A model generated the notes under the pieces. It was not told the DNA's origin. It did not search any database and saw nothing but the letters and a program-made list of their open reading frames with translations. The position numbers were made by a program, and so were the translations under genes. A stretch of 64,000 nucleotides of DNA, taken from the NCBI GenBank assembly GCA_903847605.1, contig CAINED010000078.1:149887-213886 (forward strand), read 5' to 3'. The DNA comes from an uncultured Hyphomicrobiales bacterium. GTDB taxonomy: Bacteria > Pseudomonadota > Alphaproteobacteria > Rhizobiales > Beijerinckiaceae. Shown piece by piece: positions 55,615 to 64,000 of the stretch (position 1 is its first letter; each line of letters begins with the position of its first letter).

Positions 55615-58397
55615 TTGCCAGCCGCACCCTCTCCCGCCTCCCCGTCCCCCTCATCCTCGCCTCCGGTCTCCTGAATACGCTCGGCGGAGACGACCTTTTC
55701 TTCCGCGTCCGTGCGGAAGATAATGACGCCCTGCGTCGAGCGCCCGGCGATGCGGATGCCGTCCACGGGGCAGCGGATCAACTGGCCGCCATCGGTGACC
55801 AGCATGATCTCGTCGTCGCCCGCGACGGGGAATGACGCGACCAGCTCGCCGTTGCGCTGATTGACGGCCATGGCGACGATGCCTTTGCCGCCGCGGCCGG
55901 TGACGCGATATTCGTAGCTCGACGTGCGCTTGCCGAAGCCGCGTTCGGAGATGGTCAGGATCACCTCTTCCGCCGCCGACATTGCGGCATAGCGTTCGGG
56001 CGAAATCGACGCGGAATCGTTGGCCGCTTCCTCGCTGTCGCCGTTCTCGACGGCTTCGCCGCTGTCGGCCTCGCCGGCGATGGCGCGGCGCATGCGCAGA
56101 TAGGCGGCGCGCTCGTCGGCTGTGGCGTCGACGTGATGCAGGATCGCCAGCGAAATCAGACGGTCGCCCGGCGACAGGTTGATGCCTCGCACGCCCATGG
56201 AGTCGCGGCCCTTGAAGACACGCACATCCTCGACCTCGAAGCGGATACACTGGCCTTTCGCGCTGGTCAGCAGCACGTCGTTCGCGGCCGAACACATCTG
56301 CACGTCGACGATGCTTTCGCCTTCGTCGAGCTTCATGGCGATCTTGCCGTTACGGCGCACGTCCACGAAGTCGGAGAGCTTGTTGCGCCTGACCGTTCCG
56401 CCGGTCGTCGCGAACATGAGATCGTAATTCTCCCAGCTCGCCTCGTCCTCGGGCAGCGGCATGATCGTGGTGATACGTTCTTCCTGCGCCAGCGGGAGAA
56501 TGTTGACGAGCGCCTTGCCGCGGGCCTGCGGCGCCGCCAGCGGCAGACGCCACACCTTCTCCTTGTAGACCTGGCCAAGCGAGGAGAAGAACAGCACCGG
56601 CTGATGCGTCGAGGCGACGAACAGGCGATGCACGAAATCCTCGTCGCGCGTGGGCATGCCGCCGCGGCCCTTGCCGCCGCGCCGCTGCGCGCGATAGGTC
56701 GAGAGCGGCACGCGCTTGACGTAACCGGCGTGCGAGACGGTGACGACCATGTCCTCGCGCTGGATGAGATCTTCGTCTTCGAGATCCGCATCGCTGTCGA
56801 GAATTTCGGTGCGGCGCGGCGTTGCGAAGTTCTTCTTGATCTCCTCCAGCTCGGCGCGAATGATCGCCATGACGCGCGCGCGCGAGCGCAGGATATCGAG
56901 ATAGTCGGCGATTTCGGTGGCGAGCTTGTTGAGGGCTTCGGCGATTTCTTCGCGACCTAGTCCCGTGAGGCGTTGCAGGCGCAATTCGAGAATGGCGCGC
57001 GCCTGCGCATCAGAAAGCCGGTAACTTCCGTCTTCATTGAGCTGATGATTGGGATCGGCAATCAGTTCGATCAGCGGCTGCATGTCGCGCGCCGGCCAGT
57101 CGCGACCCATCAGCGCTTCGCGCGCCGCCGCCGCATCGGGCGCTTCGCGGATCAGGCGGATGACCTCGTCGATATTGGCGACCGCGATGGCGAGGCCAAC
57201 CTGCACATGGGCATTGTCGCGCGCCTTGCGCAGGCGGAACTTCGTGCGGCGCGTGACGACATCCTCGCGGAAATCCAGAAATGCGCGCAGAAAATCCTTG
57301 AGGTTCAGGGTCTCAGGGCGTCCGCCGTTCAGCGCGATCATGTTGCAGCCGAAGGAGGTCTGCAATTGCGTGTGCCGCCAGAGCTGGTTCACGACGACAT
57401 CGGCCACGGCGTCGCGCTTGATCTCGATGACGACGCGCATGCCGTCGCGATCGGACTCGTCGCGCAGATCGGAAATGCCTTCGAGCCGCTTTTCGCGCAC
57501 GAGTTCGGCGATCTTCTCGATCAGGAGTTTCTTGTTCACCTGATAGGGGATCTCGCTGACGATGATCGCCTCGCGCTCCTTGCGGATCTGTTCGATCTCG
57601 ATCTTGGCGCGCATGAGCACCGAGCCGCGCCCGGTGTGATAGGCGGCGCGGATGCCTCCGCGCCCGAGGATGGAAGCCGCCGTCGGGAAATCGGGACCGG
57701 GGATGATCTCGATGAGCTCGTCGATGGTGATGTCGGGCCGGTCCATCAGCGCGAGAACGCCGTCGATCACTTCGCCCAGATTGTGCGGGGGAATATTCGT
57801 CGCCATGCCGACGGCGATGCCGCCAGCGCCGTTGACGAGCAGGTTCGGAAAGCGCGCCGGCAGGACGACGGGCTCCTGGTCCTTGCCGTCGTAGTTCGGC
57901 TGAAAATCGACCGTGTCTTCGTCGATATCTTCCAGCAGCGACATCGCAACCCGCATGAGGCGGGATTCCGTATAACGCATCGCCGCCGGCGGATCGCCGT
58001 CGACCGAACCGAAATTGCCCTGCCCGTCGATCAGCGGCAGGCGCATCGAGAAGGGCTGCGCCATGCGCACCAGCGCGTCGTAAATCGACTGGTCGCCATG
58101 CGGGTGATATTTACCCATCGTGTCGCCGACGGGACGCGCCGATTTCACATAGGACTTGTCGGGCGTGAAGCCGCTTTCGCGCATCGTGTAGAGGATGCGG
58201 CGATGCACGGGCTTGAGCCCGTCGCGCACGTCCGGAAGCGCGCGGCTGACGATCACGCTCATCGCGTAATCGAGATAGCTGCGCTTCATTTCGTCGATGA
58301 TGGAAACGGGCCGGATATCCTTGTCGGGATTGCCGGGGTTGTCGCTGTTGTCTGCCAAGGGGATTCGCTTCGCCGGTCGAGGGATTGCACGCCCCAT
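55611..58397 (-). CDS. gyrA: DNA gyrase subunit A
   Basis: A 928-residue gyrase A. The catalytic tyrosine is in A-A-M-R-Y-T-E-S-R. The coiled-coil and six-bladed C-terminal DNA-wrapping domain follow, with the gyrase-box-like Q-R-R-G-G-K-G region (about residue 555-565). The position equivalent to E. coli Ser83 is Gln103 (G-D-Q-S-I-Y-D), while Asp87 is kept as Asp107. The acidic tail is Glu/Gly/Asp-rich. It is coupled to the HAD phosphatase downstream. Confidence 0.97.
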   Translation of the reverse strand: MGRAIPRPAKRIPLADNSDNPGNPDKDIRPVSIIDEMKRSYLDYAMSVIVSRALPDVRDGLKPVHRRILYTMRESGFTPDKSYVKSARPVGDTMGKYHPHGDQSIYDALVRMAQPFSMRLPLIDGQGNFGSVDGDPPAAMRYTESRLMRVAMSLLEDIDEDTVDFQPNYDGKDQEPVVLPARFPNLLVNGAGGIAVGMATNIPPHNLGEVIDGVLALMDRPDITIDELIEIIPGPDFPTAASILGRGGIRAAYHTGRGSVLMRAKIEIEQIRKEREAIIVSEIPYQVNKKLLIEKIAELVREKRLEGISDLRDESDRDGMRVVIEIKRDAVADVVVNQLWRHTQLQTSFGCNMIALNGGRPETLNLKDFLRAFLDFREDVVTRRTKFRLRKARDNAHVQVGLAIAVANIDEVIRLIREAPDAAAAREALMGRDWPARDMQPLIELIADPNHQLNEDGSYRLSDAQARAILELRLQRLTGLGREEIAEALNKLATEIADYLDILRSRARVMAIIRAELEEIKKNFATPRRTEILDSDADLEDEDLIQREDMVVTVSHAGYVKRVPLSTYRAQRRGGKGRGGMPTRDEDFVHRLFVASTHQPVLFFSSLGQVYKEKVWRLPLAAPQARGKALVNILPLAQEERITTIMPLPEDEASWENYDLMFATTGGTVRRNKLSDFVDVRRNGKIAMKLDEGESIVDVQMCSAANDVLLTSAKGQCIRFEVEDVRVFKGRDSMGVRGINLSPGDRLISLAILHHVDATADERAAYLRMRRAIAGEADSGEAVENGDSEEAANDSASISPERYAAMSAAEEVILTISERGFGKRTSSYEYRVTGRGGKGIVAMAVNQRNGELVASFPVAGDDEIMLVTDGGQLIRCPVDGIRIAGRSTQGVIIFRTDAEEKVVSAERIQETGGEDEGDGEAGEGAAGK

Positions 58398-58523
58398 GAT
58401 CGGGACGCAAGAATCACGGAAGGCAAACTAGCCGATCCCATGGGAAAACGCCAACTTAGTTTTCCCGAACCTGTTGGATTAAGTCGTTAATTATCAGCAG
58501 GTTATTAGGGTGTCTGCAAAGTG

Positions 58524-60011
58524 TTAAAAATCCCCGGAAATCGCCTGGCTCGCCCTGGCGGCGTCACGTAATTCTCCACGTGCTATCTTGCCTTGGCTGT
58601 TGCGCGGGATCGACGCGACGATGCGCAATTTATGCGGGCGCGCCAAGCCCAGTTTGACGTGCAAATCCTGCTTGAGTTCGTCCGGGTCGCGCGTTCGTGT
58701 GACGACGAAGATATGCAATTCCTCGATCATGCCATCGCGCGGCAGAATGCTCACGGCGGCGGCGTCCTCGATCCCCCTCTCGTTGACGAGGAAATTCTCG
58801 ATCGCATCGGGCAGAAATCTGACGCCGCCCAGGTTGATAAAATCGGACTTCCGTCCCGTAACGACAAGATGGCCGTCATGGTCGATATGTCCGATATCCC
58901 CGGTGCGGAACACATGGCCTGGCTCCGGCTCAACTCTTTGCGTTCTCGATACGAATGGCATGGCCAAATGGTCGGACTGAACCCAGATTTCACCGGGCGT
59001 TTCGTTGGCGACCGGCGCTCCATCCTCATCGACAATCGAAATCTTTTTCCCGGGCGCGACCACGCCGGCCATGCCAAGCGCCTGTCCAGCGGCGGGAAAG
59101 GGCATGATCGCCGTCGTATTCGCCTCCGTTGAACCGTAAACATTTAAAATATTCGGCGTCATGTACGTTGTGATTGCCGCGAGTAATTCGGGACTGGCGA
59201 CGCCGCCGCCAAACCACACTGCGCGAATGGTTTCCGAAGGAAGGCGCGTGTTCTTCAATGTGTCGACGATCGCATTGATGAGATAGGTCGAGGCAATCAG
59301 AAATTCGATCCGGTACAGGCCGATGGCCTTCGGCGCATGAATCGTTTTGACGCAAAACACAGTGCGTCCCGACATCATCGAGGCGAAAATCGAATTCAAT
59401 CCGATCGCAGACGCGGCATCTGGTATAACCAGCACGCGCCTGCAATCGATATGGCTGAAAAGGGTTTGTCTGCGGGACAGGCCGATATTGAAATGGTCGA
59501 AGCTGAAGGCCCTGGCAGCCGGCACACCCGTCGTGCCCGATGTGAAAAACACGATCGCCGGACAGCCATGCTCATAGGCGACCTGATTATCTCCGACCAG
59601 ATCCGGTCCGACGGGAGGATCGCCCGCTGGCGGCAGAAACCACGCGTCGTCAACCCTCAGGAGCCGGGCGTCATGAGGCAGCAGGTCAGGCGGAGGCGCG
59701 CTTGCGTGATCGCACAGGAAAATTCGCGCGCCGAGACCGGCCGACAGAGCGGTCGTTTCAGGACTGGAATTGATGACGCAAATGCCCTCGCGCATCAGGG
59801 CGCAGAGCAGCGACAGGCGCCAGATCGGATCGGAACATTCCAGACTCACCAGGTCTTCGTGCGCGATGCCGTTGCGTCTGATCGCCGACCTGGCGGCGCG
59901 AACGCCCGCGCCGAATTGCCCCCAATCCACGCAGCGCCCGCTCTCCATGACGATAGCCGCCCGCTCAGGCTGCATGCGGCTGTGGTGCATCAGATCGTCT
60001 AAAAAATTCAT
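58524..60011 (-). CDS. Adenylate-forming (AMP-binding) ligase 1
   Basis: About 495 residues of the ANL superfamily (acyl-CoA synthetase/NRPS adenylation type). The P-loop reads T-S-G-T-T-G-V-P-A-A, with Ala where Lys-Gly is usual. Other motifs: Y-G-S-T-E-A-N (A5), F-R-T-G-D-I-G (A7), V-T-G-R-K-S-D-F-I-N-L-G-G (A8) and N-S-Q-G-K-I-A (A10, catalytic Lys kept). No carrier or condensation domain is fused. The start is uncertain; I used the ATG at 60011, where it aligns with the second ligase; 60026 is possible. It is transcribed divergently from the porin-like gene. Confidence 0.85.
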   Translation of the reverse strand: MNFLDDLMHHSRMQPERAAIVMESGRCVDWGQFGAGVRAARSAIRRNGIAHEDLVSLECSDPIWRLSLLCALMREGICVINSSPETTALSAGLGARIFLCDHASAPPPDLLPHDARLLRVDDAWFLPPAGDPPVGPDLVGDNQVAYEHGCPAIVFFTSGTTGVPAARAFSFDHFNIGLSRRQTLFSHIDCRRVLVIPDAASAIGLNSIFASMMSGRTVFCVKTIHAPKAIGLYRIEFLIASTYLINAIVDTLKNTRLPSETIRAVWFGGGVASPELLAAITTYMTPNILNVYGSTEANTTAIMPFPAAGQALGMAGVVAPGKKISIVDEDGAPVANETPGEIWVQSDHLAMPFVSRTQRVEPEPGHVFRTGDIGHIDHDGHLVVTGRKSDFINLGGVRFLPDAIENFLVNERGIEDAAAVSILPRDGMIEELHIFVVTRTRDPDELKQDLHVKLGLARPHKLRIVASIPRNSQGKIARGELRDAARASQAISGDF

Positions 60012-60338
60012 CGGGAGAGTCATCATTCGGGCCTGCCGCACACCACGCATGGTCGCATCGCCGACCGCTCTTGGCGGCAAGCATCGTAACGCGCAAGCCC
60101 TTGCAAGCGGCGGATCCAGCCAGATCAAACGAAATCAATAGTGGCAAAAGTACAACGATTTACACAAAAGCACGAATATCGGACGGGGCAGTCGATATTT
60201 TGGAGCATCGCCCGCTGCGCGCCTTGCACTCCTTCGAAGCGGGCTGATACCGTCCCGCTTGCGAAACATGCTCACCCAGGTGCGATTCCTGTCCAAGGAC
60301 GTATCGGGAGAGTTTTCGCCGGGAACACAGAGGTAGGA
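60012..60338. other. Divergent intergenic region, ligase 1 / outer-membrane barrel
   Basis: About 327 bases between divergent genes, so it should contain promoters for both arms of the cluster. I see AT-rich patches near 60125-60180 but no good sigma-70 pair. No small gene or repeat is supported. The barrel gene has AGGTAGGA just before its start. Confidence 0.4.
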
Positions 60339-61145
60339 ATGACCATCACTCCAGATCTTCGGCTGACTGCCTCCTTCGACAAGGTCGGCCTGTCCGTGGC
60401 CGTCACGTCCGTGGCGCTTCTCCCGATGGGCGGCGTAGCACTGGCGCAAAACGCGCCTCCGACATGGACCGGCGTCTATGTCGGCGGGCAATTGGGCTGG
60501 GTCGGAACCCGGGCGCAAACCAACACGTTCTTCGCCGACGGTTACGCCACCGCAACGGGCCTGAGCAAAAACAGAATAAATGGCCCGTCGATCGGCGCTT
60601 ATTACGGCTACAACCGCCAGTTCGGCAGCCTGGTCGCGGGGATCGAGGGTGACATCAACGCGCGTTTTGGCTCGTCGGGAGCCGCGCTGATGCTACCCGG
60701 GCTCGGTAAGGCGAACGGCTTGGCCGGCGGTCCCGGCACGATCCGCGTCAAGAGAGAATGGGATACCAGCCTGCGCGCCCGGCTGGGGTTCCTGTTGACC
60801 GAACGGCTGATGATGTTTGGCACGGCCGGCGTGTCCTGGGCCGACTTCACATTCTCGGGCCTGCTCCCGGGTTTCCCGGCAGGCGCCACGGACGCCCTCA
60901 ACCGGCTCTCCGGCGTAAGACGAGGCGCCGTTTTCGGTGGCGGCTTCGAATATGCCCTGAACGAGAACTGGCATGCGAAGATCGAGGCGCTTCACACGAT
61001 TTATAGCGCCAGAAGGTCCAGCTATGCGGGGAATGTTGGGGAAGACACTTATCTCGCCAACTTCCGCAGCAAGGTGAAGTCGACAACAGTCCGGATCGGC
61101 ATCAGCCACCGGTTCGGCACGGGCGGCGGTTCTTCATTGCCGTGA
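60339..61145 (+). CDS. Outer-membrane beta-barrel protein (Omp25/RopB-like)
   Basis: About 268 residues. A signal peptide (V-T-S-V-A-L-L-P-M-G-G-V-A-L-A-Q) is followed by W-T-G-V-Y-V-G-G-Q-L-G-W, the typical start of the opacity-type eight-stranded barrels of Hyphomicrobiales. Alternating aromatic/hydrophobic strands (I-G-A-Y-Y-G-Y-N, L-R-A-R-L-G-F-L, A-V-F-G-G-G-F-E-Y) continue to a C-terminal V-R-I-G-I-S-H-R-F. The ATG at 60339 has a good ribosome binding site; a frame open from 60141 is not used. A terminator follows. Confidence 0.88.
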   Translation: MTITPDLRLTASFDKVGLSVAVTSVALLPMGGVALAQNAPPTWTGVYVGGQLGWVGTRAQTNTFFADGYATATGLSKNRINGPSIGAYYGYNRQFGSLVAGIEGDINARFGSSGAALMLPGLGKANGLAGGPGTIRVKREWDTSLRARLGFLLTERLMMFGTAGVSWADFTFSGLLPGFPAGATDALNRLSGVRRGAVFGGGFEYALNENWHAKIEALHTIYSARRSSYAGNVGEDTYLANFRSKVKSTTVRIGISHRFGTGGGSSLP

Positions 61146-61171
61146 CGGGTGGCCGTCATCCGCACGATCAA

Positions 61172-61200
61172 TAGGCCCGCTAGCGCGGGCCTAATTGTTT
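61172..61200 (+). terminator. Rho-independent terminator after the outer-membrane barrel gene
   Basis: A perfect 9-base stem (TAGGCCCGC / GCGGGCCTA) with a TAGC loop is followed by ATTGTTT, 26 bases after the barrel stop. It separates the barrel transcript from the ATP-grasp and ligase 2 genes. Confidence 0.8.
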
Positions 61201-61256
61201 GCGGCGGCCCGACACGAACGAACTGGCGAATTTCAGCAACGGTGATAGCCTGAAGC

Positions 61257-62198
61257 ATGGCGCCGGAACGCAACCTCATCCTCGTGCATCAGCCCGAACG
61301 ACAGGCCTTGCAGGATTTTTACGACATCGCGGCGCTGGTTGAAGAAATGGCGCCGGATATCCGCACCTTTGTCGTCTATAATACAGCCCGTAACACGCTC
61401 ACGCGCAAAAAAGCCGCGGCATTGCCCACGCTGGTGTTCTCGCCCGGAGAACTCGACGAATTCACGCCAACGCGCGGCAAGATATACGCGGGGCGGTTTA
61501 TTCCGAAGTCAGAGCAGTGCCGGCGTCTGGCGGCGGCGGGCGTCACAGTGCCAGCAACCGTGGGCCCCGGAGACGACATATCGAAAATAAAAGAACTGTC
61601 GGATATCGTCCTCACGAAATCGGATGCGACTGAAGCAACGCGTGGCCAGGGTATTCACTTGCGCCGTAGGGAGAGTTTCGAAAGGGAGCTTGCGAACCAG
61701 CGTGAATCAGGCAGGCTCGGCTATTCCGTCCAGTCCTTTATCGACACCGGACGATATCCATCATGTTATCGGGTTCATACCCTGTTTGGCGAAACGCTCC
61801 TCGCCTTCAAGCGAACTTCACTTGTCACCGGAGCCACGCCCGACATGCAGGATGATGAGCTGAAGGACGCGCTGTTTCAACCGCCCGCATTTAAAGAACG
61901 GACGGTGGAAATCTGCCGCGAGCCCGATGTACTGGATCTGGCAAAGCGCGCGTATCACGCGCTGCCGGAAATTCCATTGCATGGTTGCGATATCGTTCGC
62001 GATCAAACAAGCGGCGAACTCTTCGTTCTCGAAGTGAATGCGGGCGGCAACACCTGGGTTTTCTCCAAACCGTTTCCCGGCGCGACCCAGGCGAGTTTCG
62101 CACGGGATAGCGGAGTCTCAAATCTCGTCGAACCTTTCGACGCCTTTCGCACGGCAGCGCGCGCGCTGATCGCCAGGACACGCGCGGAGGCGCAATAG
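61257..62198 (+). CDS. ATP-grasp family protein
   Basis: A 313-residue protein with an ATP-grasp layout: a short N-terminal pre-domain, a Lys-containing strand and Gly-rich loop (V-L-T-K-S-D-A-T-E-A-T-R-G-Q-G), a central strand with Y-R-V-H-T-L-F-G-E-T-L-L-A-F-K-R, and the metal-binding L-E-V-N-A-G-G. Such enzymes form acyl-phosphate intermediates and join a carboxylate to an amine or thiol. It ends 4 bases before ligase 2, so the two form an operon. The ligand is unknown. The ribosome binding site is weak. Confidence 0.8.
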   Translation: MAPERNLILVHQPERQALQDFYDIAALVEEMAPDIRTFVVYNTARNTLTRKKAAALPTLVFSPGELDEFTPTRGKIYAGRFIPKSEQCRRLAAAGVTVPATVGPGDDISKIKELSDIVLTKSDATEATRGQGIHLRRRESFERELANQRESGRLGYSVQSFIDTGRYPSCYRVHTLFGETLLAFKRTSLVTGATPDMQDDELKDALFQPPAFKERTVEICREPDVLDLAKRAYHALPEIPLHGCDIVRDQTSGELFVLEVNAGGNTWVFSKPFPGATQASFARDSGVSNLVEPFDAFRTAARALIARTRAEAQ

Positions 62199-62202
62199 CG
62201 CC

Positions 62203-63663
62203 ATGCATTTCCTCGAGCAGATTCTGTCCTTCGCGAAAACCGATCCGGAAAAGCTTGCGATCATCTACGAAAATGACGCGCTCACCTTCGCCGAACTCGC
62301 ACAACGTGTGGCGTCAGCGCAGGGCCGGTTGGCAGCGCAGGGAATAAAGGCCGGGCAGATGGTGGCGCTGGCCGTCGATCATCCCCTGCATCGCATGCCC
62401 CTGTTCCTGGCGCTGGCCGGCATGGGCGTCACTACGATCAATTGCACCGGCGCCACCGCTTTGCCCACGGCCGCGCTGGGAGTCGCCGTTTTCCTTACAA
62501 ACCAGCCGCTCGGCATTCCCCGCGACTGCCAGCAAATCTCCATCGACGCGGCCTGGTTTTCAGGGTCAGGCGCAACCTCGCCCAACGCTTCGGCGGCCTT
62601 TGCCGCCGGACAGGCGGCGACAGTGTGGTTTTCCTCGGGCAGCACGGGTTATCCACGCTATCTCGCCCTGACCTGGGAAAGCACCGCGAGCCGGGTATCG
62701 AACAAGCAATGGTGGAGCAAAACCGCGCGTTTCGAACGCACGGCGATCGGCCCTTCGCTCGCCACGACGTTCGGCTGCACGACCGCGCTCGCCGCGCTCG
62801 CCAGCGGTTCGTCAATCGTTTTACTTTCCGATACCGATTCCATCATCCAGATCGCCGAATTGCTAGCGTTCGACTATCTCGTGGCGTCGACCGCTCAAAC
62901 TCAGGCAATCGTGACCCTTGCGCGCGAAAAACGTTATCGCTTTCATACATTGCGCGGCGGCTATTTCGGCGGTGGCAATGTCTCGGATTCATTGGCGCGC
63001 GAGGCGCTGACCTATCTGTGCCGGGATATGGAAGTCCTCTACGGCGCTTCCGAAGCTGGCGCTATTGCCCTGATCAAATGCGCACGCCTTGTGGGACGCA
63101 ACAATTGCGTTGGGCGCCCGTTGCCGACACTGCGGTTGCGCATCGTGGATGCCAGGATGCAGGATGCGCCCGCGGGAACCGAAGGCGAAATCATCATGCG
63201 AAACAATGAATCCGCCATTCGAAATTGGGGGCTGCCACCAAGTCCGGGACAGGGGTCCGAACTCTGGATACGCCCCGGCGACCGCGGTTATCTCGATGCT
63301 TCAGGCGAATTGTTCATCACGGGTCGCATGTCCGACGTGATCAATCTTGGCGGCGACAAGATTGCGCCCGAGCGTATCGAAGACCTTCTGCGCACCCATC
63401 CATACGTACGGGACGCCGCGGCGCTCGGAGTCATGTCGCTGACCCATGGCATCGAGCGGCTGCATGTGCTTGTTGTCGCCGACGGGCTCAGCCGCGCAAA
63501 CCTGCTCGCCTGGTGGCAGGACAAGGTCACGGGATTGGCGCTGGACGAGATACGGTTCGTCGAAGCCATCCCGCGCACCCAGAGCGGCAAGATCGAACGT
63601 TACAAGCTGAAGGAACTCGTCGTTGCCGACAACGAATCCTTGCGGGCGCCTCCGGCGGGCTGA
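62203..63663 (+). CDS. Adenylate-forming (AMP-binding) ligase 2
   Basis: A 486-residue ANL-superfamily ligase, similar in length and N-terminal region to ligase 1 (M-x-F-L-x-x-I/L ... P-E-x-x-A-I). The P-loop is S-S-G-S-T-G-Y-P-R; A5 is Y-G-A-S-E-A-G; A7 is R-P-G-D-R-G-Y; A8 is I-T-G-R-M-S-D-V-I-N-L-G-G; A10 is T-Q-S-G-K-I-E-R with the catalytic Lys. No carrier domain. GGAGG lies 10-14 bases upstream of the ATG. It is the last gene before ssb and converges with it. Confidence 0.87.
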   Translation: MHFLEQILSFAKTDPEKLAIIYENDALTFAELAQRVASAQGRLAAQGIKAGQMVALAVDHPLHRMPLFLALAGMGVTTINCTGATALPTAALGVAVFLTNQPLGIPRDCQQISIDAAWFSGSGATSPNASAAFAAGQAATVWFSSGSTGYPRYLALTWESTASRVSNKQWWSKTARFERTAIGPSLATTFGCTTALAALASGSSIVLLSDTDSIIQIAELLAFDYLVASTAQTQAIVTLAREKRYRFHTLRGGYFGGGNVSDSLAREALTYLCRDMEVLYGASEAGAIALIKCARLVGRNNCVGRPLPTLRLRIVDARMQDAPAGTEGEIIMRNNESAIRNWGLPPSPGQGSELWIRPGDRGYLDASGELFITGRMSDVINLGGDKIAPERIEDLLRTHPYVRDAAALGVMSLTHGIERLHVLVVADGLSRANLLAWWQDKVTGLALDEIRFVEAIPRTQSGKIERYKLKELVVADNESLRAPPAG

Positions 63664-63675
63664 CGCATCAACTCC

Positions 63676-64000
63676 TCAGAACGGAATATCGTCGTCGATC
63701 GGCGCGGGCGCGCGGCCTCCGCCGGCTGTCGCCGGGCGCTTTTCCATCGGCGAGGAGCGGCCAAAGCTCTCGCCGCCGCCCCGGTCGTAGGAGCCGCGGT
63801 CGTCGCCGTCGCGGCGGCCGTCCAGCAAGGTCAGATTGCTGTTGAAATTCTGCAGCACGACTTCCGTCGTGTAGCGGTCGTTGCCATCCTTGTCCTGCCA
63901 TTTGCGGGTCTGCAATTGCCCCTCGACGTAAACCTTGGAGCCTTTTTTGAGATATTGCTCGGCGACCCGGCAGAGCCCTTCATTAAAGATGGCGACATTA
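63676..64000 (-). CDS. ssb: Single-stranded DNA-binding protein, N-terminus outside window
   Basis: The frame stays open to the right-hand edge and ends at 63676. The visible 107 residues include the late OB-fold ([28 protein letters not shown], [16 protein letters not shown]), a Gly/Arg/Asp-rich linker and the acidic tip D-D-D-I-P-F that binds repair proteins. The start lies beyond 64000. Confidence 0.95.
   Translation of the reverse strand, partial: NVAIFNEGLCRVAEQYLKKGSKVYVEGQLQTRKWQDKDGNDRYTTEVVLQNFNSNLTLLDGRRDGDDRGSYDRGGGESFGRSSPMEKRPATAGGGRAPAPIDDDIPF

Noticed and set aside
56973..58490. 505-codon plus-strand frame
   Set aside because: Antisense to gyrA, with no domain or ribosome binding site.

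Overview
The window is GC-rich chromosomal DNA from an alphaproteobacterium, almost certainly Hyphomicrobiales (Rhizobiales). The grounds are gene order (lexA-comEC-gltX-gltA-lpxB; rpsB-tsf...pyrH-frr-uppS-cdsA-dxr-rseP-bamA-lpxD-fabZ-lpxA; proS-lolC-lolD...dnaE; ssb...gyrA...coaD-ppi-ppi-queA...tgt), a direct-repeat GAAC-N7-GAAC LexA box, an S2 protein with a C-terminal extension, and many Bug/TctC-type solute-binding proteins. I cannot fix the family; Beijerinckiaceae or Nitrobacteraceae would fit. I saw no tRNA, rRNA, CRISPR array, phage or transposase.

Layout. 1-2083: a truncated small secreted protein and a TadG-like vWA protein. 2507-8839: SOS boxes and lexA, comEC, gltX, gltA. 8907-21127: a long minus-strand envelope and housekeeping run for lipid A (lpxB, lpxA, fabZ, lpxD), outer-membrane assembly (bamA), RIP protease (rseP), isoprenoids (dxr, uppS), phospholipid (cdsA) and translation/nucleotides (frr, pyrH). 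21218-23664: 39-bp palindromic tandem repeats, a small secreted protein, TspO and an Fsr-like MFS pump inserted between pyrH and tsf. 23782-27097: tsf, rpsB, a PhyH-type dioxygenase. 27388-30169: lemA, an M48 protease and an alpha/beta hydrolase. 30223-35174: three Bug proteins around two metallo-beta-lactamase-fold paralogues. 35303-45161: a second TadG-like protein, dnaE, small genes, another Bug protein, lolD, lolC, proS. 45162-51743: a gene-poor gap with a possible structured RNA, tgt, a fifth Bug protein, REP-like repeats, queA, two cyclophilins flanking a TonB-C-like protein, coaD. 51848-55614: accessory genes (orphan AbrB antitoxin, secreted ankyrin protein, secreted MBL hydrolase, chlorite dismutase family protein, HAD phosphatase). 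55611-58397: gyrA. 58524-63663: a divergent cluster of two adenylate-forming enzymes, an ATP-grasp ligase and an outer-membrane barrel. 63676-64000: the 3' part of ssb.

The strongest leads for something undescribed are the adenylation/ATP-grasp cluster between ssb and gyrA, the paired MBL proteins with complementary loss of metal-ligand residues inside a Bug cluster, a short chlorite-dismutase homologue keeping the expected His/Arg pair, and a tRNA-guanine transglycosylase that has lost most of its zinc site. Accessory genes sit in breaks of otherwise conserved operons: Bug genes between queA and tgt and between dnaE and lolD, the Fsr/TspO genes between tsf and pyrH, and the adenylation cluster between ssb and gyrA.
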